From Candidatus Altimarinota bacterium (GTDB lineage Bacteria > Patescibacteriota > Gracilibacteria > BD1-5 > UBA2023), in assembly GCA_028714815.1 (NCBI GenBank), contig JAQTLR010000001.1:124001-188000 (forward strand): a stretch of DNA of 64,000 nt. Reading direction: 5' to 3'. Positions 30,816 through 40,681 of the stretch are shown here, piece by piece. Each line of letters begins with the position of its first letter. Within the stretch, counting starts at the first letter, position 1. A program made the translations under genes and the position numbers. The notes under the pieces were generated by a model. The model was given only the letters and a program-made list of their open reading frames with translations. It searched no databases and had not been told where the DNA came from.

Positions 30816-31112
30816 ATGACCGAAAAGATATTTGCAGTATATATTCTCTCAAATAAAAATAGGAGTGTCCTTTATACAGGAGTAACGAGTAATTTACCAA
30901 AGAGAATTTACGAACATAAACATAAAATCACACCTTGATTTACGAGTCGATTTAACTGTTCTGAGCTCATGTATTATGAGGTATGTGATAATCCAGAAAG
31001 TGCGATAATGAGAGAAAAACAGATTAAAGCAGGTTCTAGAGAAAAGAAAGTAATGCTTATAGATTCTATGAATCCCACTTGGAAGGATTTGTATGAAAGT
31101 ATAGTGGGATAG
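30816..31112 (+). CDS. GIY-YIG family nuclease domain protein
   Basis: A 98-aa protein with the GIY-YIG fold: FAVYILSNKNRSVLYTGVTSNL holds the two variant GIY/YIG tripeptides (VYI and YTG), followed by RIYEHKH (catalytic Arg/His region), TPGFTSRFNC and the conserved glutamate in MREKQIKAG. One TGA gives the glycine of PGFT. Stand-alone proteins of this UPF0213-like type are small and their substrates are mostly unknown; some accompany dispersed repeats. Here the gene sits exactly between the two arms of an inverted repeat, as if the unit could move or spread as a cassette. Confidence 0.9.
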
Positions 31113-31120
31113 AGATAGCA

Positions 31121-31149
31121 GTAGATTGCCACGCTCCGCTCGCAATGAC
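31121..31149. repeat. Right arm of REP-like inverted repeat
   Basis: GTAGATTGCCACG...CTCGCAATGAC, reverse complement of the outer parts of 30751-30797. It begins 8 bases after the GIY-YIG stop codon. Confidence 0.7.
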
Positions 31150-31174
31150 TTATTTTTTAATATATTATCAAAAT

Positions 31175-31768
31175 ATGCACGCACTTCTGGAACAGATTCT
31201 CGCTTTCTTCGGCGGACTTTCCTATACGTCCGTATTTTTCCTCATGGCGCTGGAATCGAGTATCTTTCCGGTCCCGTCCGAAGCGGTGATGATCCCGGCC
31301 GGGTATCTTGCTCGGACGAATGGGCTTGATTTCCCGCTTCTGCTTGCAGCTGGGATACTCGGGAGCATGTTCGGTGCGACGGTAAACTACTATATCCTCG
31401 GGCAATGGATCGGGAAACCGTTTCTGGAAAAGTACGGGAAATACCTCCTTATCAACCATAAAAAATACCTCCAAGCGGAATCGCTTTTTCTGAAGAACGA
31501 CCGTCTCTATACCTTCCTCGGGCGATTCATCCCTGTTGTCCGGCACCTTATCTCCATTCCTGCTGGGATGTTCCGGATGCATTTTCCGATATTCCTTCTC
31601 TTGACCGGACTTGGTGCGGGACTTTGGTGTCTGGCACTCATGCTTTCCGGGTACTTCTTCGGGGAGCAATTCGTGACGATCGTCTCGACGTATACGAAAG
31701 AAGTAAGCATTGTGGTGGTAATCGGAATCGTTGTATGGTTTTGGTCGTTCCTCCGAAAGAAGAAATAA
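31175..31768 (+). CDS. DedA-family membrane protein
   Basis: A 197-aa membrane protein of the DedA (VTT/SNARE-associated) family, now linked to flipping of undecaprenyl phosphate and other lipids. It shows E-S-x-(I/F)-P-(V/F)-P near residue 28 (ALESSIFPVPSEAVMIPAG), a G-x-x-x-G-x-x-x-x-Y segment (GSMFGATVNYYILG) and the hallmark FLGRFIPVVRHLISIPAGMFRM (residues ~111-133). ATG at 31175 is chosen over an in-frame start ten codons upstream that would lie in the repeat arm. No TGA. Confidence 0.92.
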   Translation: MHALLEQILAFFGGLSYTSVFFLMALESSIFPVPSEAVMIPAGYLARTNGLDFPLLLAAGILGSMFGATVNYYILGQWIGKPFLEKYGKYLLINHKKYLQAESLFLKNDRLYTFLGRFIPVVRHLISIPAGMFRMHFPIFLLLTGLGAGLWCLALMLSGYFFGEQFVTIVSTYTKEVSIVVVIGIVVWFWSFLRKKK

Positions 31769-31789
31769 TATATCTATAATTTTTTGCAT

Positions 31790-32134
31790 ATGGCTCTCGA
31801 AATAACTTCCGTGGAGTTCAAGAAGAAACTTCTTTCCGCTCCGGAAAATCTTGAACTCATCGATGTACGGGAAAAATCCGAATTCGATCAGATCCGGATC
31901 AAGGGGTCGAAACTCATCCCGATGGGGGAACTGGAGCGACGCCTCGGAGAGATCGACTGGTCGAAAGAAGTCATCTTCATCTGCCGGACGGGCGGACGGA
32001 GCGGGTATGTGACCGAAGCACTCCGAAGCGCCGGATACCTCGGAAAGAACCTCGCCGGTGGTGTCCATATCCTCTCGATGAATTGTCAGGAGTGCATGGA
32101 GCAGGGGAGGATGGATAGGCGGTATTTCGAGTAG
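31790..32134 (+). CDS. Rhodanese-like sulfurtransferase domain protein
   Basis: A 114-aa single-domain rhodanese. Features: LELIDVREKSEFDQIRIKGS (strand and DVRE motif, ~residues 22-40) and the active loop FICRTGGRSG with the catalytic cysteine near residue 63. Such proteins transfer sulfane sulfur or act as redox or binding modules. ATG at 31790 is taken; a TTG two codons earlier is less likely. It follows dedA by 21 bases and ends before a bidirectional terminator. Confidence 0.9.
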   Translation: MALEITSVEFKKKLLSAPENLELIDVREKSEFDQIRIKGSKLIPMGELERRLGEIDWSKEVIFICRTGGRSGYVTEALRSAGYLGKNLAGGVHILSMNCQECMEQGRMDRRYFE

Positions 32135-32160
32135 AATATACAAGATTCTATTAAAAGACA

Positions 32161-32206
32161 TTCCATATAAAAACCCTCGGAAATTTCCGAGGGTTTTTAT
32201 ATGGAA
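32161..32206. terminator. Bidirectional terminator between rhodanese and rpoC
   Basis: A perfect palindrome of 46 bases: AAAAACCCTCGGAAA and TTTCCGAGGGTTTTT form the core with A and T tracts on both sides, so it can stop transcription from both convergent genes. Confidence 0.92.
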
Positions 32207-32218
32207 TTTTTCTAAAAT

Positions 32219-35200
32219 TTATTCTGCCCCTATATATTCTTCTGGAATATTTTCTCGGTCGTAACTCTTCCGATGTGTATATTCATCTTCCGTCTCCGTT
32301 CCGAAGTATTCTCCGACATCCCGATTGTTTTCGAAATAGGAGAGGGTTGGGATCAGACGTCCGATGATAACGTTTTCTTTCAGACCTTCAAGCTTGTCGA
32401 TCTTTCGGGCAGTAGAAGCATCCACGAGGACACGTACTGTTTCCTGGAACGATGCTGCCGAGAGCCAAGAGTCCGTGAAGAGGGAAATCTTCGTGAGACC
32501 CAGAAGGAGCCGTGTTCCGATCGCCTGTTTCTGAGCAGACTCGGACATGATCGTATTCTCTTTCTTGAACTTGATGATATCGACGATATCTCCCGGGAAG
32601 AAGGAGGAATCTCCAGCATTGGTGATCTTCACCTTCGAGAACATCTGTCGGATGATGAGCTCGATATGTTTCGAATTCACCGTCTGTCCTTGGGAAGAGT
32701 AGATTCCCTTGATCTCTCCGACGATATAGAGCTGCGTCTTGAGCGGTCCGGCAATCTCCATCAAGTGATGGATATTGATGTGCCCCTCGGTGAGTTTGTC
32801 TCCGACTTGTACGATATCCCCCTCCTGTACCAAGAGGTTCCGTCCGGATTCTACGGTATATTCACGAGTCTGTGGTTCTTCGTCTCGGATAGAGATGATT
32901 CCATCCTCGATTTTTGACACTATTCCTCCTTGTTCGGCGTTTACTTTTATCTTCGATTCTTTTGACTTGGCAAGGATCTGCTTCGGGGTGATTGTATCCC
33001 CTTTCTTCACTTGTACTACGAAGCTGTCGTCTGGAAGGTAGTAATCCTTGCTCTGGAGTTCATGAGCCTGGATAGTGACGACCACGTTCTTTCCTTCATG
33101 TTGGATCAGGGCAACCTCCCCGTCGAGTTCGGAAATAGCGGATTCATATTTCGGATTACGCGCTTCGAAGAGTTCTTCGACACGGGTAAGACCCGTCGTG
33201 ATATCTCCTCCAGCGGTCGCGACCCCTCCCGAGTGGAAGGTACGCATGGTAAGCTGTGTTCCTGGTTCTCCGATGGACTGAGCGGCAATGATACCGATCG
33301 GCGTACCGAATTCCGCAAGGGTATTATGTGCGAGATCGAGGCCGTAACATTTTTGGCACACCCCCTCTTCCGTTTCACAGGTGAGGATGGATCGGACGCA
33401 AACGGATTCGACTCCCGCTTCCGTAAGTGTCTTTATGAACGCTTTATCGATAACAGTTCCAGCGGTTGCAAGAACGGTTTTCCCTACCATGACATCCTTT
33501 GCAAGGAACTTCGCATAGATACGTTCCTCGAAGGATTCACCGAAGATAGATTTGGAAGTCGCTTTCACGATCTCCTCGTAATGATGGGTTCCACAGTCAT
33601 CGCTTCGGATGAGGATATTTTGGGCTGCATCGACGAGACGTCGGGTCAAGTACCCGGATTGGGCGGTCTTCAGGGCGGTATCCGCCTTACCTTTACGTCC
33701 TCCGTGTGTCGCGATGAAGTATTCGAGTGTCGAGAATCCTTCCTTCAAATTGGATTTGATCGGAAGTTCGATCGTCTTTCCTGATGGAGAAGCAACGAGT
33801 CCCTTCATACCACAGAGCTGAGTCAGATTTCCCCAGTTACCTCGGGCACCGGAATCGATCATGTTGTAGATCGGGTTTTCTGCCTTGAAGAAAGGTTTCA
33901 TGACTTTTTCGATTTCCCCCTTGACCCGACTCCAAACCTTTACGGATTGTTCATAACGTTCTTTTTCTGTCAGATACCCATTCCAGAAATGTTTTTGGAT
34001 TTCCTTGATCTTCTCCTCTCCATCCTTGATGAAGGTATGTTTCGTATCCGGGATGATCATGTCGTCTTTGGAAATGGTGAGTCCGGAAATGGTTGCGTAT
34101 TTGAACCCGATATTCTTGATCTCATTGGAGAAGAAAGCGGTCTGTTCGCTTCCGAAAATGAGGAAGCTTTTCGCGAGAAGTTTTTTAAGTACCCCCTTCG
34201 CAAGCGTATCATTGACATATCCGAGTTCCTTTGGAATGATTTCGTTGAAAAGGAATCGTCCGTAGGTGGTGGTGATGATCTCTCCGTTCATACGAAGCTT
34301 GATGGGCGTATGGAGCGTGATGGCTTTATTATCGTATGCGTGGGTTGCGTCTTCTCCGGAATTGAAGGCAAGGGTTGCCTCACCCGGTGCTATGCGAGTC
34401 AGATAGTAACATCCGAGAATCATATCTTTTTCCGGCATGACGATCGGTTCACCATTTGATGGATTCAACATGTTCTTCGAGGTGATCATGAGTTCACGAG
34501 CCTCTCGTTGCGCTTCTTCCGTAAGCGGAAGATGCACCGCCATCTGATCTCCGTCGAAATCCGCATTGAAGGCAGTACAACAAAGAGGATGGAGCTGGAT
34601 AGCCTTTCCTTCGATCAGAACCGGCTTGAATGCTTGGATACCGAGTCGGTGGAGAGTCGGAGCACGGTTCAAGAGAACATGTTTTCCTTCGATTACACCA
34701 TCGAGAGCGTCCCAAACCTCTTTTCCTTTTTCTTCGATGATTTTTTCTGCATGTTTCACATTGTATGCCATCTCTTGCTCGATAAGCTTACCGATGACAA
34801 AAGGACGGAACAAGATAAGCGCGAGGGTCTTCGGAAGTCCGCACTCGTTCATCTTGAGTTTCGGTCCGACGACGATTACGGAACGTCCGGAATAATCCAC
34901 ACGTTTTCCGAGAAGGTTTTGACGGAATCGACCTTGTTTCCCTTTCAGGACATCCGCAAGGGATTTGAGTTTCTTCTTGGTCGCGCTGGTATACCCGGGA
35001 CGATTGCTTCGAACATCTCCGGAGATGAGCATATCGACAGCTTCCTGAAGCATACGCTTCTCGTTCTTGAGGATGACTTCCGGAGCTCCGAGCTCTACGA
35101 GCTTGCGGAGACGGTTGTTCCGGTTGATGACCCGTCGATAGAGATCATTCAGATCGCTGGACGCATACCGCCCTCCATCGAGCTGGATCATCGGACGAAG

Positions 35201-36229
35201 GTCCGGTGGGAGTATCTGGAGCGCATCGAGGATGAAATGTTCCGGTTTCTGGTTGGATTTGAAGAGGCTCGAAGCGAGTTTCAATTTCTGGAGGATCTTT
35301 TTCTGCTTGGATTTCGGAGCGCTCTTGAGTTCCTGTTGGTGATCGGAGATGAACTTCTTGATATCGATTCTCTGGAGAAGGGTTTTGATATGCTCCGCAC
35401 CGGTTCCACCCTTGAATACATGAGGGAACTTGTCGTACATGATCCGGTAATCGAATTCTCCGATAACCGTCGATTCCTTCAGGCTCTTGAGGAGATCTTT
35501 CATCCGATTGTATTCTTCATCGAGGTGATCGAGCTGTTTCGTCAATGCCGCTTCTGTTTCGTTGAAAAACTTTCTCGAAATCTCTTTCGCTTCGAGCTGG
35601 AGTTTTGCGGTATTGATATCCTGTTGGATATGTTTCTGGAGTTCGACCTTGGAGGTCTTGTAAGCGACATCGAGTTCTTTGAGGCTCTCTTCTTTCTTAT
35701 CTTCGTATACGTCGGTGATGACATAGGAAGCGAAGTAGACGACCTGTTCGAGTTTCTTTACGGAGATATCCAAAAGAAGACCGATGCGGGAAGGAACGGA
35801 TTTTAGGTACCAGATATGAGCGACGGGAGCGGCAAGCTCGATATGTCCGGTACGTTGGCGACGAACCTGGCTGGTTGTAACCTCAACTCCACATCGTTCA
35901 CATACGATCCCTTTGTATCGGATCCGTTTGTATTTCCCGCAGGCACACTCGAAATTCTTGCGAGGCCCGAAAATCTGTTCGCAGAAAAGTCCGGCACGTT
36001 CTGGACGTTGGGTTCGGTAGTTGATGGTTTCTGAAATGAGCACTTCTCCATAGGAGAGAGATCGGATCTGTTCTTTGGAGGCAAGACCGATGCTGATCCC
36101 GGCGAGATTATCAAGCGTCTTTCCTTGAGTGATATCACGTTTTCCGGCAAATTTTTCGATCTGGGAATAATCGGTGATCTTATCATTCAAAAAGTTCTCG
36201 AAATTTTTATCTTTGAAGTCTGGAAACAT
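32219..36229 (-). CDS. rpoC: DNA-directed RNA polymerase subunit beta'
   Basis: A 1336-aa core RNA polymerase subunit. The N terminus carries the zinc-binding CACGKYKRIRYKGIVCERCG (~residues 63-85); the active site reads FNADFDGDQMAVHLPL (~residue 530-545), whose three aspartates chelate the catalytic magnesium. Later come the bridge-helix and trigger-loop regions (ARGNWGNLTQLCGMKGLV and TQLTMRTFHSGGVA) and the second zinc site (CETEEGVCQKCYGLDL). ATG at 36229 (MFPDFKDKNF) is preferred over an upstream in-frame ATG that would add 23 residues of unlikely sequence. No in-frame TGA in 1336 codons, a contrast with accessory genes. Transcribed after rpoB. Confidence 0.97.
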   Translation of the reverse strand: MFPDFKDKNFENFLNDKITDYSQIEKFAGKRDITQGKTLDNLAGISIGLASKEQIRSLSYGEVLISETINYRTQRPERAGLFCEQIFGPRKNFECACGKYKRIRYKGIVCERCGVEVTTSQVRRQRTGHIELAAPVAHIWYLKSVPSRIGLLLDISVKKLEQVVYFASYVITDVYEDKKEESLKELDVAYKTSKVELQKHIQQDINTAKLQLEAKEISRKFFNETEAALTKQLDHLDEEYNRMKDLLKSLKESTVIGEFDYRIMYDKFPHVFKGGTGAEHIKTLLQRIDIKKFISDHQQELKSAPKSKQKKILQKLKLASSLFKSNQKPEHFILDALQILPPDLRPMIQLDGGRYASSDLNDLYRRVINRNNRLRKLVELGAPEVILKNEKRMLQEAVDMLISGDVRSNRPGYTSATKKKLKSLADVLKGKQGRFRQNLLGKRVDYSGRSVIVVGPKLKMNECGLPKTLALILFRPFVIGKLIEQEMAYNVKHAEKIIEEKGKEVWDALDGVIEGKHVLLNRAPTLHRLGIQAFKPVLIEGKAIQLHPLCCTAFNADFDGDQMAVHLPLTEEAQREARELMITSKNMLNPSNGEPIVMPEKDMILGCYYLTRIAPGEATLAFNSGEDATHAYDNKAITLHTPIKLRMNGEIITTTYGRFLFNEIIPKELGYVNDTLAKGVLKKLLAKSFLIFGSEQTAFFSNEIKNIGFKYATISGLTISKDDMIIPDTKHTFIKDGEEKIKEIQKHFWNGYLTEKERYEQSVKVWSRVKGEIEKVMKPFFKAENPIYNMIDSGARGNWGNLTQLCGMKGLVASPSGKTIELPIKSNLKEGFSTLEYFIATHGGRKGKADTALKTAQSGYLTRRLVDAAQNILIRSDDCGTHHYEEIVKATSKSIFGESFEERIYAKFLAKDVMVGKTVLATAGTVIDKAFIKTLTEAGVESVCVRSILTCETEEGVCQKCYGLDLAHNTLAEFGTPIGIIAAQSIGEPGTQLTMRTFHSGGVATAGGDITTGLTRVEELFEARNPKYESAISELDGEVALIQHEGKNVVVTIQAHELQSKDYYLPDDSFVVQVKKGDTITPKQILAKSKESKIKVNAEQGGIVSKIEDGIISIRDEEPQTREYTVESGRNLLVQEGDIVQVGDKLTEGHINIHHLMEIAGPLKTQLYIVGEIKGIYSSQGQTVNSKHIELIIRQMFSKVKITNAGDSSFFPGDIVDIIKFKKENTIMSESAQKQAIGTRLLLGLTKISLFTDSWLSAASFQETVRVLVDASTARKIDKLEGLKENVIIGRLIPTLSYFENNRDVGEYFGTETEDEYTHRKSYDRENIPEEYIGAE

Positions 36230-36332
36230 ATAATAGAGGTTAGTGATTAGGGGAATAGGGAATAGGGAATAGAAGATGTAGAATGTGGGGAATGACAACC
36301 TTTTTCTGGTAGCCGATCCCCGACACCGATCC

Positions 36333-39300
36333 TTATTCTATCTCTTCCTCGATCTTTACTGGAGCATCTCATTCTACTTTCTCTTCAATCGTCGGGATAT
36401 CCATTTCTATATCATACTGCCCTTCCAATTTCTCGAGTTCACCATAACGTTCGAGCATGATCGCTTCCTGTTCTTCCAGTTCTCCTTTTTCGAGAAGTTC
36501 GATATTGAGATTGAGTGCCTGAAGCTCACGAAGGAGTACATTGAACGACTCTGGGATATTCGGACGACGGATACGTTTTCCTTTGACGATTGCTTCATAG
36601 GATTGCGCACGTCCGTTGATATCATCGGATTTGATGGTGAGCATCTCTTGGAGGATATTGGCAGCGCCGTACCCTTCGAGTGCCCACACTTCCATCTCCC
36701 CGAGACGTTGTCCTCCGTTCTGAGCCTTACCTCCGAGCGGTTGTTGCGTTACCATGGAGTATGGTCCGACACTTCGGGCATGGATCTTATCCTCGACAAG
36801 GTGGTGGAGTTTCAGCATATATTTCACTCCGACCATGGTTTTTTCCTTGAACGGTTCTCCGGTTTTTCCGTCGAAGAGCTGTACTTTTCCATCACGAGGA
36901 AGTCCTGCTTGTTCCATGAGATCTCCGATTTTCTCAACCGATATACCGTTGAGGATAGGGGTTGCGATATTGATTCCGAGTTTCGTCGCCGCGGCTCCGA
37001 GATGGGTTTCGAGAATCTGTCCGATATTCATACGGGAGATAACCCCGAGCGGGTTCAATATGATATCTACCGGCGTTCCATCTTCCATGAACGGCATATC
37101 CTCCGGAGGGACGATCCGGGAAACGATACCCTTATTTCCGTGACGTCCTGCCATCTTGTCTCCGACTTCCATTTTACGGGTCTGGGCAACATATACCTTG
37201 ATCTGTTCGAATACTCCGGTCGGGAGATTGTCTCCGTTTTCACGACGGAGCACGTGGGTTCCGATAACCTTTCCTCCGGATCCTGCTGGGATCACGAGAG
37301 AAGAGTCCTTCACGTCTTTGGATTTGTCTCCGAAAATCGCCCGAAGGAGCCGTTCCTCAGGAGAAAGTTCGATTTCTCCTTTCGGAGTGACTTTTCCGAC
37401 GAGGATATCGCCACCCATAACGTAGGCACCGATCCGGACGATACCGTTTTCATCGAGATCTTTGAGCTTATTGGTCGCGACATTCGGGATATCGTTGGTC
37501 GTCTGTTCAGGCCCGAGTTTGGTTTCACGGACGTCGAGCACGTACTCGTTGATATGGACCGAAGTGAAGTAATCATTCTGCATCACACGGGCATTGATGA
37601 TGATCGCATCCTCGAAGTTGTACCCTTCCCATGGCATATAGGCAACCGTCAGGTTTTTCCCGATGGCGAGTTCTCCGTTTTGGATGGACTGCCCATCAGC
37701 AAGAACCGTTCCTTGGGTGATTTTCTGTCCAGAAGACACTTTCGCTTTCTGGTGGATGAGCATATCATGATTAGATCGCTCAAAGGTCCGGAGTTCGTAG
37801 AGCGCTTTCTTTCCGCTCTTGTAGAGCACGGAAATATGTTTCGCGTCCACTCCGATGACCTCTCCATCTTCCTCGGCTTGTACGACATATCCGGATTTTT
37901 CACCGATAAGCCGTTCCATTCCGGTTCCGACAACAGGGGCTTCTGCCCGTACAAGCGGAACCGCCTGACGCATCATGTTCGTTCCCATCTCGGCACGGGT
38001 CGCATCGTCGTGTTCGAGGAATGGGATAAGCGCGGTGGATTCGCTCATGATCTGTTTCGGGGAAACATCGATATGGGTGACTTCGCGAACGTACTCGGTC
38101 GTCGCTTCCGAATTCTTACGAGCGGAAATACGGGTTTCTGTAAAGTTTCCGTATTCATCGGAGAGGGAATTCGCTTCCGCGATAACGAGTTTCCGTTCCT
38201 GATAGGCATCTACGTATTCATAGTCGGTCGTCAGGAATCCGCGGACTTCGATGGTTTTTCCTGGGAATTGCTCCTTGAGTTTCTTCGCATCCGCTTCGGT
38301 GATATAGGTTTTTTCAGCAATGATCACCTTTCCTTTCGCATCTACGAGCTCATCGAGCGTGATCCGGTTGATAGCGGATTTTCCGTCATTTGCCACCTCG
38401 TGCTGGATTTTCCGGAATGGAGTGGTGATGAATCCATATTTATCGACTCGAGCGTAACTCGAGAAGTGGAGCACGAGACCGATGTTCGGTCCTTCTGGTG
38501 TCGCGATCGGACAGATCCGTCCATATTGGGTCGGGTGTACGTCACGTACCTCGAACGATGCGCGTTCCCGGGTCAGACCTCCGACTCCGAGTGCGGTAAC
38601 ACGGCGTTTGTGGGCCAGCTCGGAAATAGGATTCGATTGGTCCATGAATTGGGAAAGCTGGGATGTTCCGAAGAATTCCTTCATGACAGCCGTCAAGGGA
38701 CGGGAGTTGATGAAAGTTCCCGCGGTTGCATCGGCAAGTTCTACGATCGTCATACGATCTTTGGCGATCTTTTCCATTCGGGCAAGACCGACTTTCACCT
38801 TATCATACACGAGTTCTCCGACAGAACGGACACGACGGTTTTCGAGATGGTCGATATCGTCCCATTCGTATCCGGGAAGTTCTTCATTGAGAGAGAGAAG
38901 GTAGCGAAGTCCCGCAACGAGGTCTTCCTTGGAGAGGAATTTTCCATCAGCATCCTCATATTTTGTTGCGATACCAAGCTTCCGTTCGATCTTGAGTCGA
39001 GCGACTGCTCCGAGATCGAACTTCTTCGTATCGAAGAAGGTGGTTTTGAAGAGCTCTTCTACCCGTTCATCGGTCCCGAGATCTCCTGGACGAAGAAGCT
39101 TGTAGATAGCATAGAGCGCCTCCATGCGGGTTTTGGTCTTGTCTTTCTCGAGAGTAGGGCCGATATGCTTGGAGATGAAATCTTTATTATCCGCAAAAGC
39201 CGCGATGATCTCCGCATCGGACTCGAGTCCGAAAGCACGAAGGATCACAGAGATGGCGATCTTCCGTTTTTTGTCGATCTTTACATTGATCGCTCCCTTT

Positions 39301-39866
39301 TTTTCCATCTCGATCTCGAACCAACTTCCCTTCTGTGGGATCACTTTCATGGCGAAAGTTCCAGGGTTCTTTGCATCTGGGGTGAAGAAAATACCGGTTG
39401 ATCGGATGATCTGGTTGATGATGACCCGTTCGATACCGTTGACGATGAATGTTCCTTGTTCTGTCATCATCGGAACTCCTCCCATATAGACATCCTGTTC
39501 CTTGATCTCCCCGGTTTCTTTATTGAGCATCTCGAGACGAGCCTTCATAGGCGCTTCGTAGTTGAGATTCTTTCTCTTGCAGTCAGCGACACCGAGTTTC
39601 GGTTCCTCGATAGTGAGCCCCTTGTAGTAGATGTCGATTTTCTCTCCGGAGAAATCCTGGATAGGGAAAGTCTCCTCGAACGCCTTATTGAGTTTGACAT
39701 TCAAAAATTCGTGGTAGCTATCGAGTTGGACTTCGATGAGCTCCGGAAGTTCGAGGATGGATCGATCATCCGTAAAAAAATACCGTCCACCTATTTGATA
39801 GAGCGCTCCGAGGCTTTCTGGAGAGACTTCTTTAGTGGAGGTAACGGATCCTTGTTTTTTTGCCAT
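36333..39866 (-). CDS. rpoB: DNA-directed RNA polymerase subunit beta
   Basis: A 1177-aa core subunit with the standard regions: the fork/rifampicin area LSQFMDQSNPISELAHKRRV (~residues 405-425) and HPTQYGRICPIATPEGPNIG, then [20 protein letters not shown]-like sequence, DKMAGRHGNKGIVS near residue 920 and the C-terminal clamp VTQQPLGGKAQNGGQRLGEM. The last ~12 residues (GDAPVKIEEEIE) are reached through its only TGA at 36369, so standard-code annotation gives a slightly short protein. rpoC begins 103 bases downstream; both are read from a leader starting near 40150. Confidence 0.97.
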
Positions 39867-39972
39867 AATATGGATAGTTTTTATAGGGAACTAAAAGAAA
39901 ATGTTTTTATGAAAAGTAGCGGAAGAACACAAGAGGTACTACATTGTATATTAGTCACACAGAGGTTTTTTT

Positions 39973-40094
39973 AGGACTTCTAAAAAAATGATGAAATTCG
40001 TGTGAAAACTGCGTACCGGAATGAGCTGTACAACTGTACAGAGAATGAGGAAACGTAAAGTTTGAGCACGAAGTTCGCATTTTGAAGAAGTCCT
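39973..40094 (-). promoter_or_regulatory. Folded region of the rpoBC leader
   Basis: AGGACTTCT (39973-39981) and AGAAGTCCT (40086-40094) form a 9-bp long-range stem. Inside it, CTGTACA (40026-40032) and TGTACAG (40035-40041) make a nearly perfect dyad. The element lies in the ~285-nt leader between the promoter at 40160 and rpoB. Function unknown; autogenous or attenuation control of RNA polymerase genes is one possibility. Confidence 0.5.
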
Positions 40095-40159
40095 TTTATA
40101 CGCAAAAAATTGCCCCCATCGGCAGAAAAACACAGTCAGGACGGGTGCATACGTGGGGT

Positions 40160-40187
40160 ATTATAGGGGGAATGCGGAAAAAAGCAA
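40160..40187 (-). promoter_or_regulatory. Promoter of rpoBC
   Basis: On the minus strand TTGCTT (40187-40182), 16-base spacer, TATAAT (40165-40160). It stands back-to-back with the promoter of the gene at 40259. Confidence 0.65.
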
Positions 40188-40203
40188 AACTTTTTCTTAT
40201 CTT

Positions 40204-40231
40204 TTGCCTTCCTTTTAAAAACTCCTATACT
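40204..40231 (+). promoter_or_regulatory. Promoter of the 121-aa membrane protein gene
   Basis: TTGCCT (40204-40209), 16-base spacer, TATACT (40226-40231), 27 bases before ATG. The divergent rpoBC -35 box is only 16 bases away. Confidence 0.6.
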
Positions 40232-40258
40232 TTCCCTATTATTTGTAACTTTCCACCT

Positions 40259-40624
40259 ATGTTTTTTTCTGATGAATACCTCTCCGAAACCGAGAAGATC
40301 GACCGTATCTATAAGATGCTCCGTGCCGAACGAAGGGGACGGATATTCAGGCTCATCGTAAAGCTCGCTCTTTTGGGGCTGATCGTTTATGGATATTATT
40401 ATCTGACTCTTCCGGTTCATGCGGATGTCCGCAAGAAGATTACGGATACGGTGCAGCAAAAGGTGATGGAACTCATTCTCCCGATGGTAGGAAGCATGGT
40501 ACAGGATCTGACGCAGAGTATGCAGGTTCCCGGTCAGACTTCCACTTCCGGCAAGGCCAAACTTCCAGCAAACATCACTCCCGAGATGATAAGGGCGGTG
40601 CAGGATGCGATGAAGAAGAAATAA
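40259..40624 (+). CDS. Small membrane protein divergent from rpoBC
   Basis: A 121-aa protein with a charged N-terminal helix (SETEKIDRIYKMLRAERRGR), one transmembrane segment (~residues 34-54, LIVKLALLGLIVYGYYYLTL) and a helical tail containing MELILPMVGSMVQDLTQSM and a Pro/Ser/Thr linker. ATG at 40259 is chosen because the preceding in-frame sequence includes the promoter. No TGA. It shares back-to-back promoters with rpoBC. Family not recognised. Confidence 0.65.
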   Translation: MFFSDEYLSETEKIDRIYKMLRAERRGRIFRLIVKLALLGLIVYGYYYLTLPVHADVRKKITDTVQQKVMELILPMVGSMVQDLTQSMQVPGQTSTSGKAKLPANITPEMIRAVQDAMKKK

Positions 40625-40629
40625 ACAAA

Positions 40630-40661
40630 AATTCCCCCTCCTTCAAAAGGAGAGGGGAATT
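40630..40661. terminator. Hairpin between convergent genes, probable terminator
   Basis: AATTCCCC-CTCC pairs with GGAG-GGGGAATT around TTCAAAA, 6 bases after the TAA of the 121-aa gene. Only short T tracts flank it on either side, so termination strength is uncertain. Confidence 0.55.
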
Positions 40662-40681
40662 GGATAAAATGGGATTTTCTG

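Noticed and set aside
34508-35806. A 432-codon plus-strand frame opposite rpoC
   Set aside because: Shadow of rpoC; acidic low-information sequence.
36285-39401. A 1038-codon open frame on the plus strand
   Set aside because: It is exactly antisense to rpoB and exists because of that gene's codon choice; no domain is visible in it.
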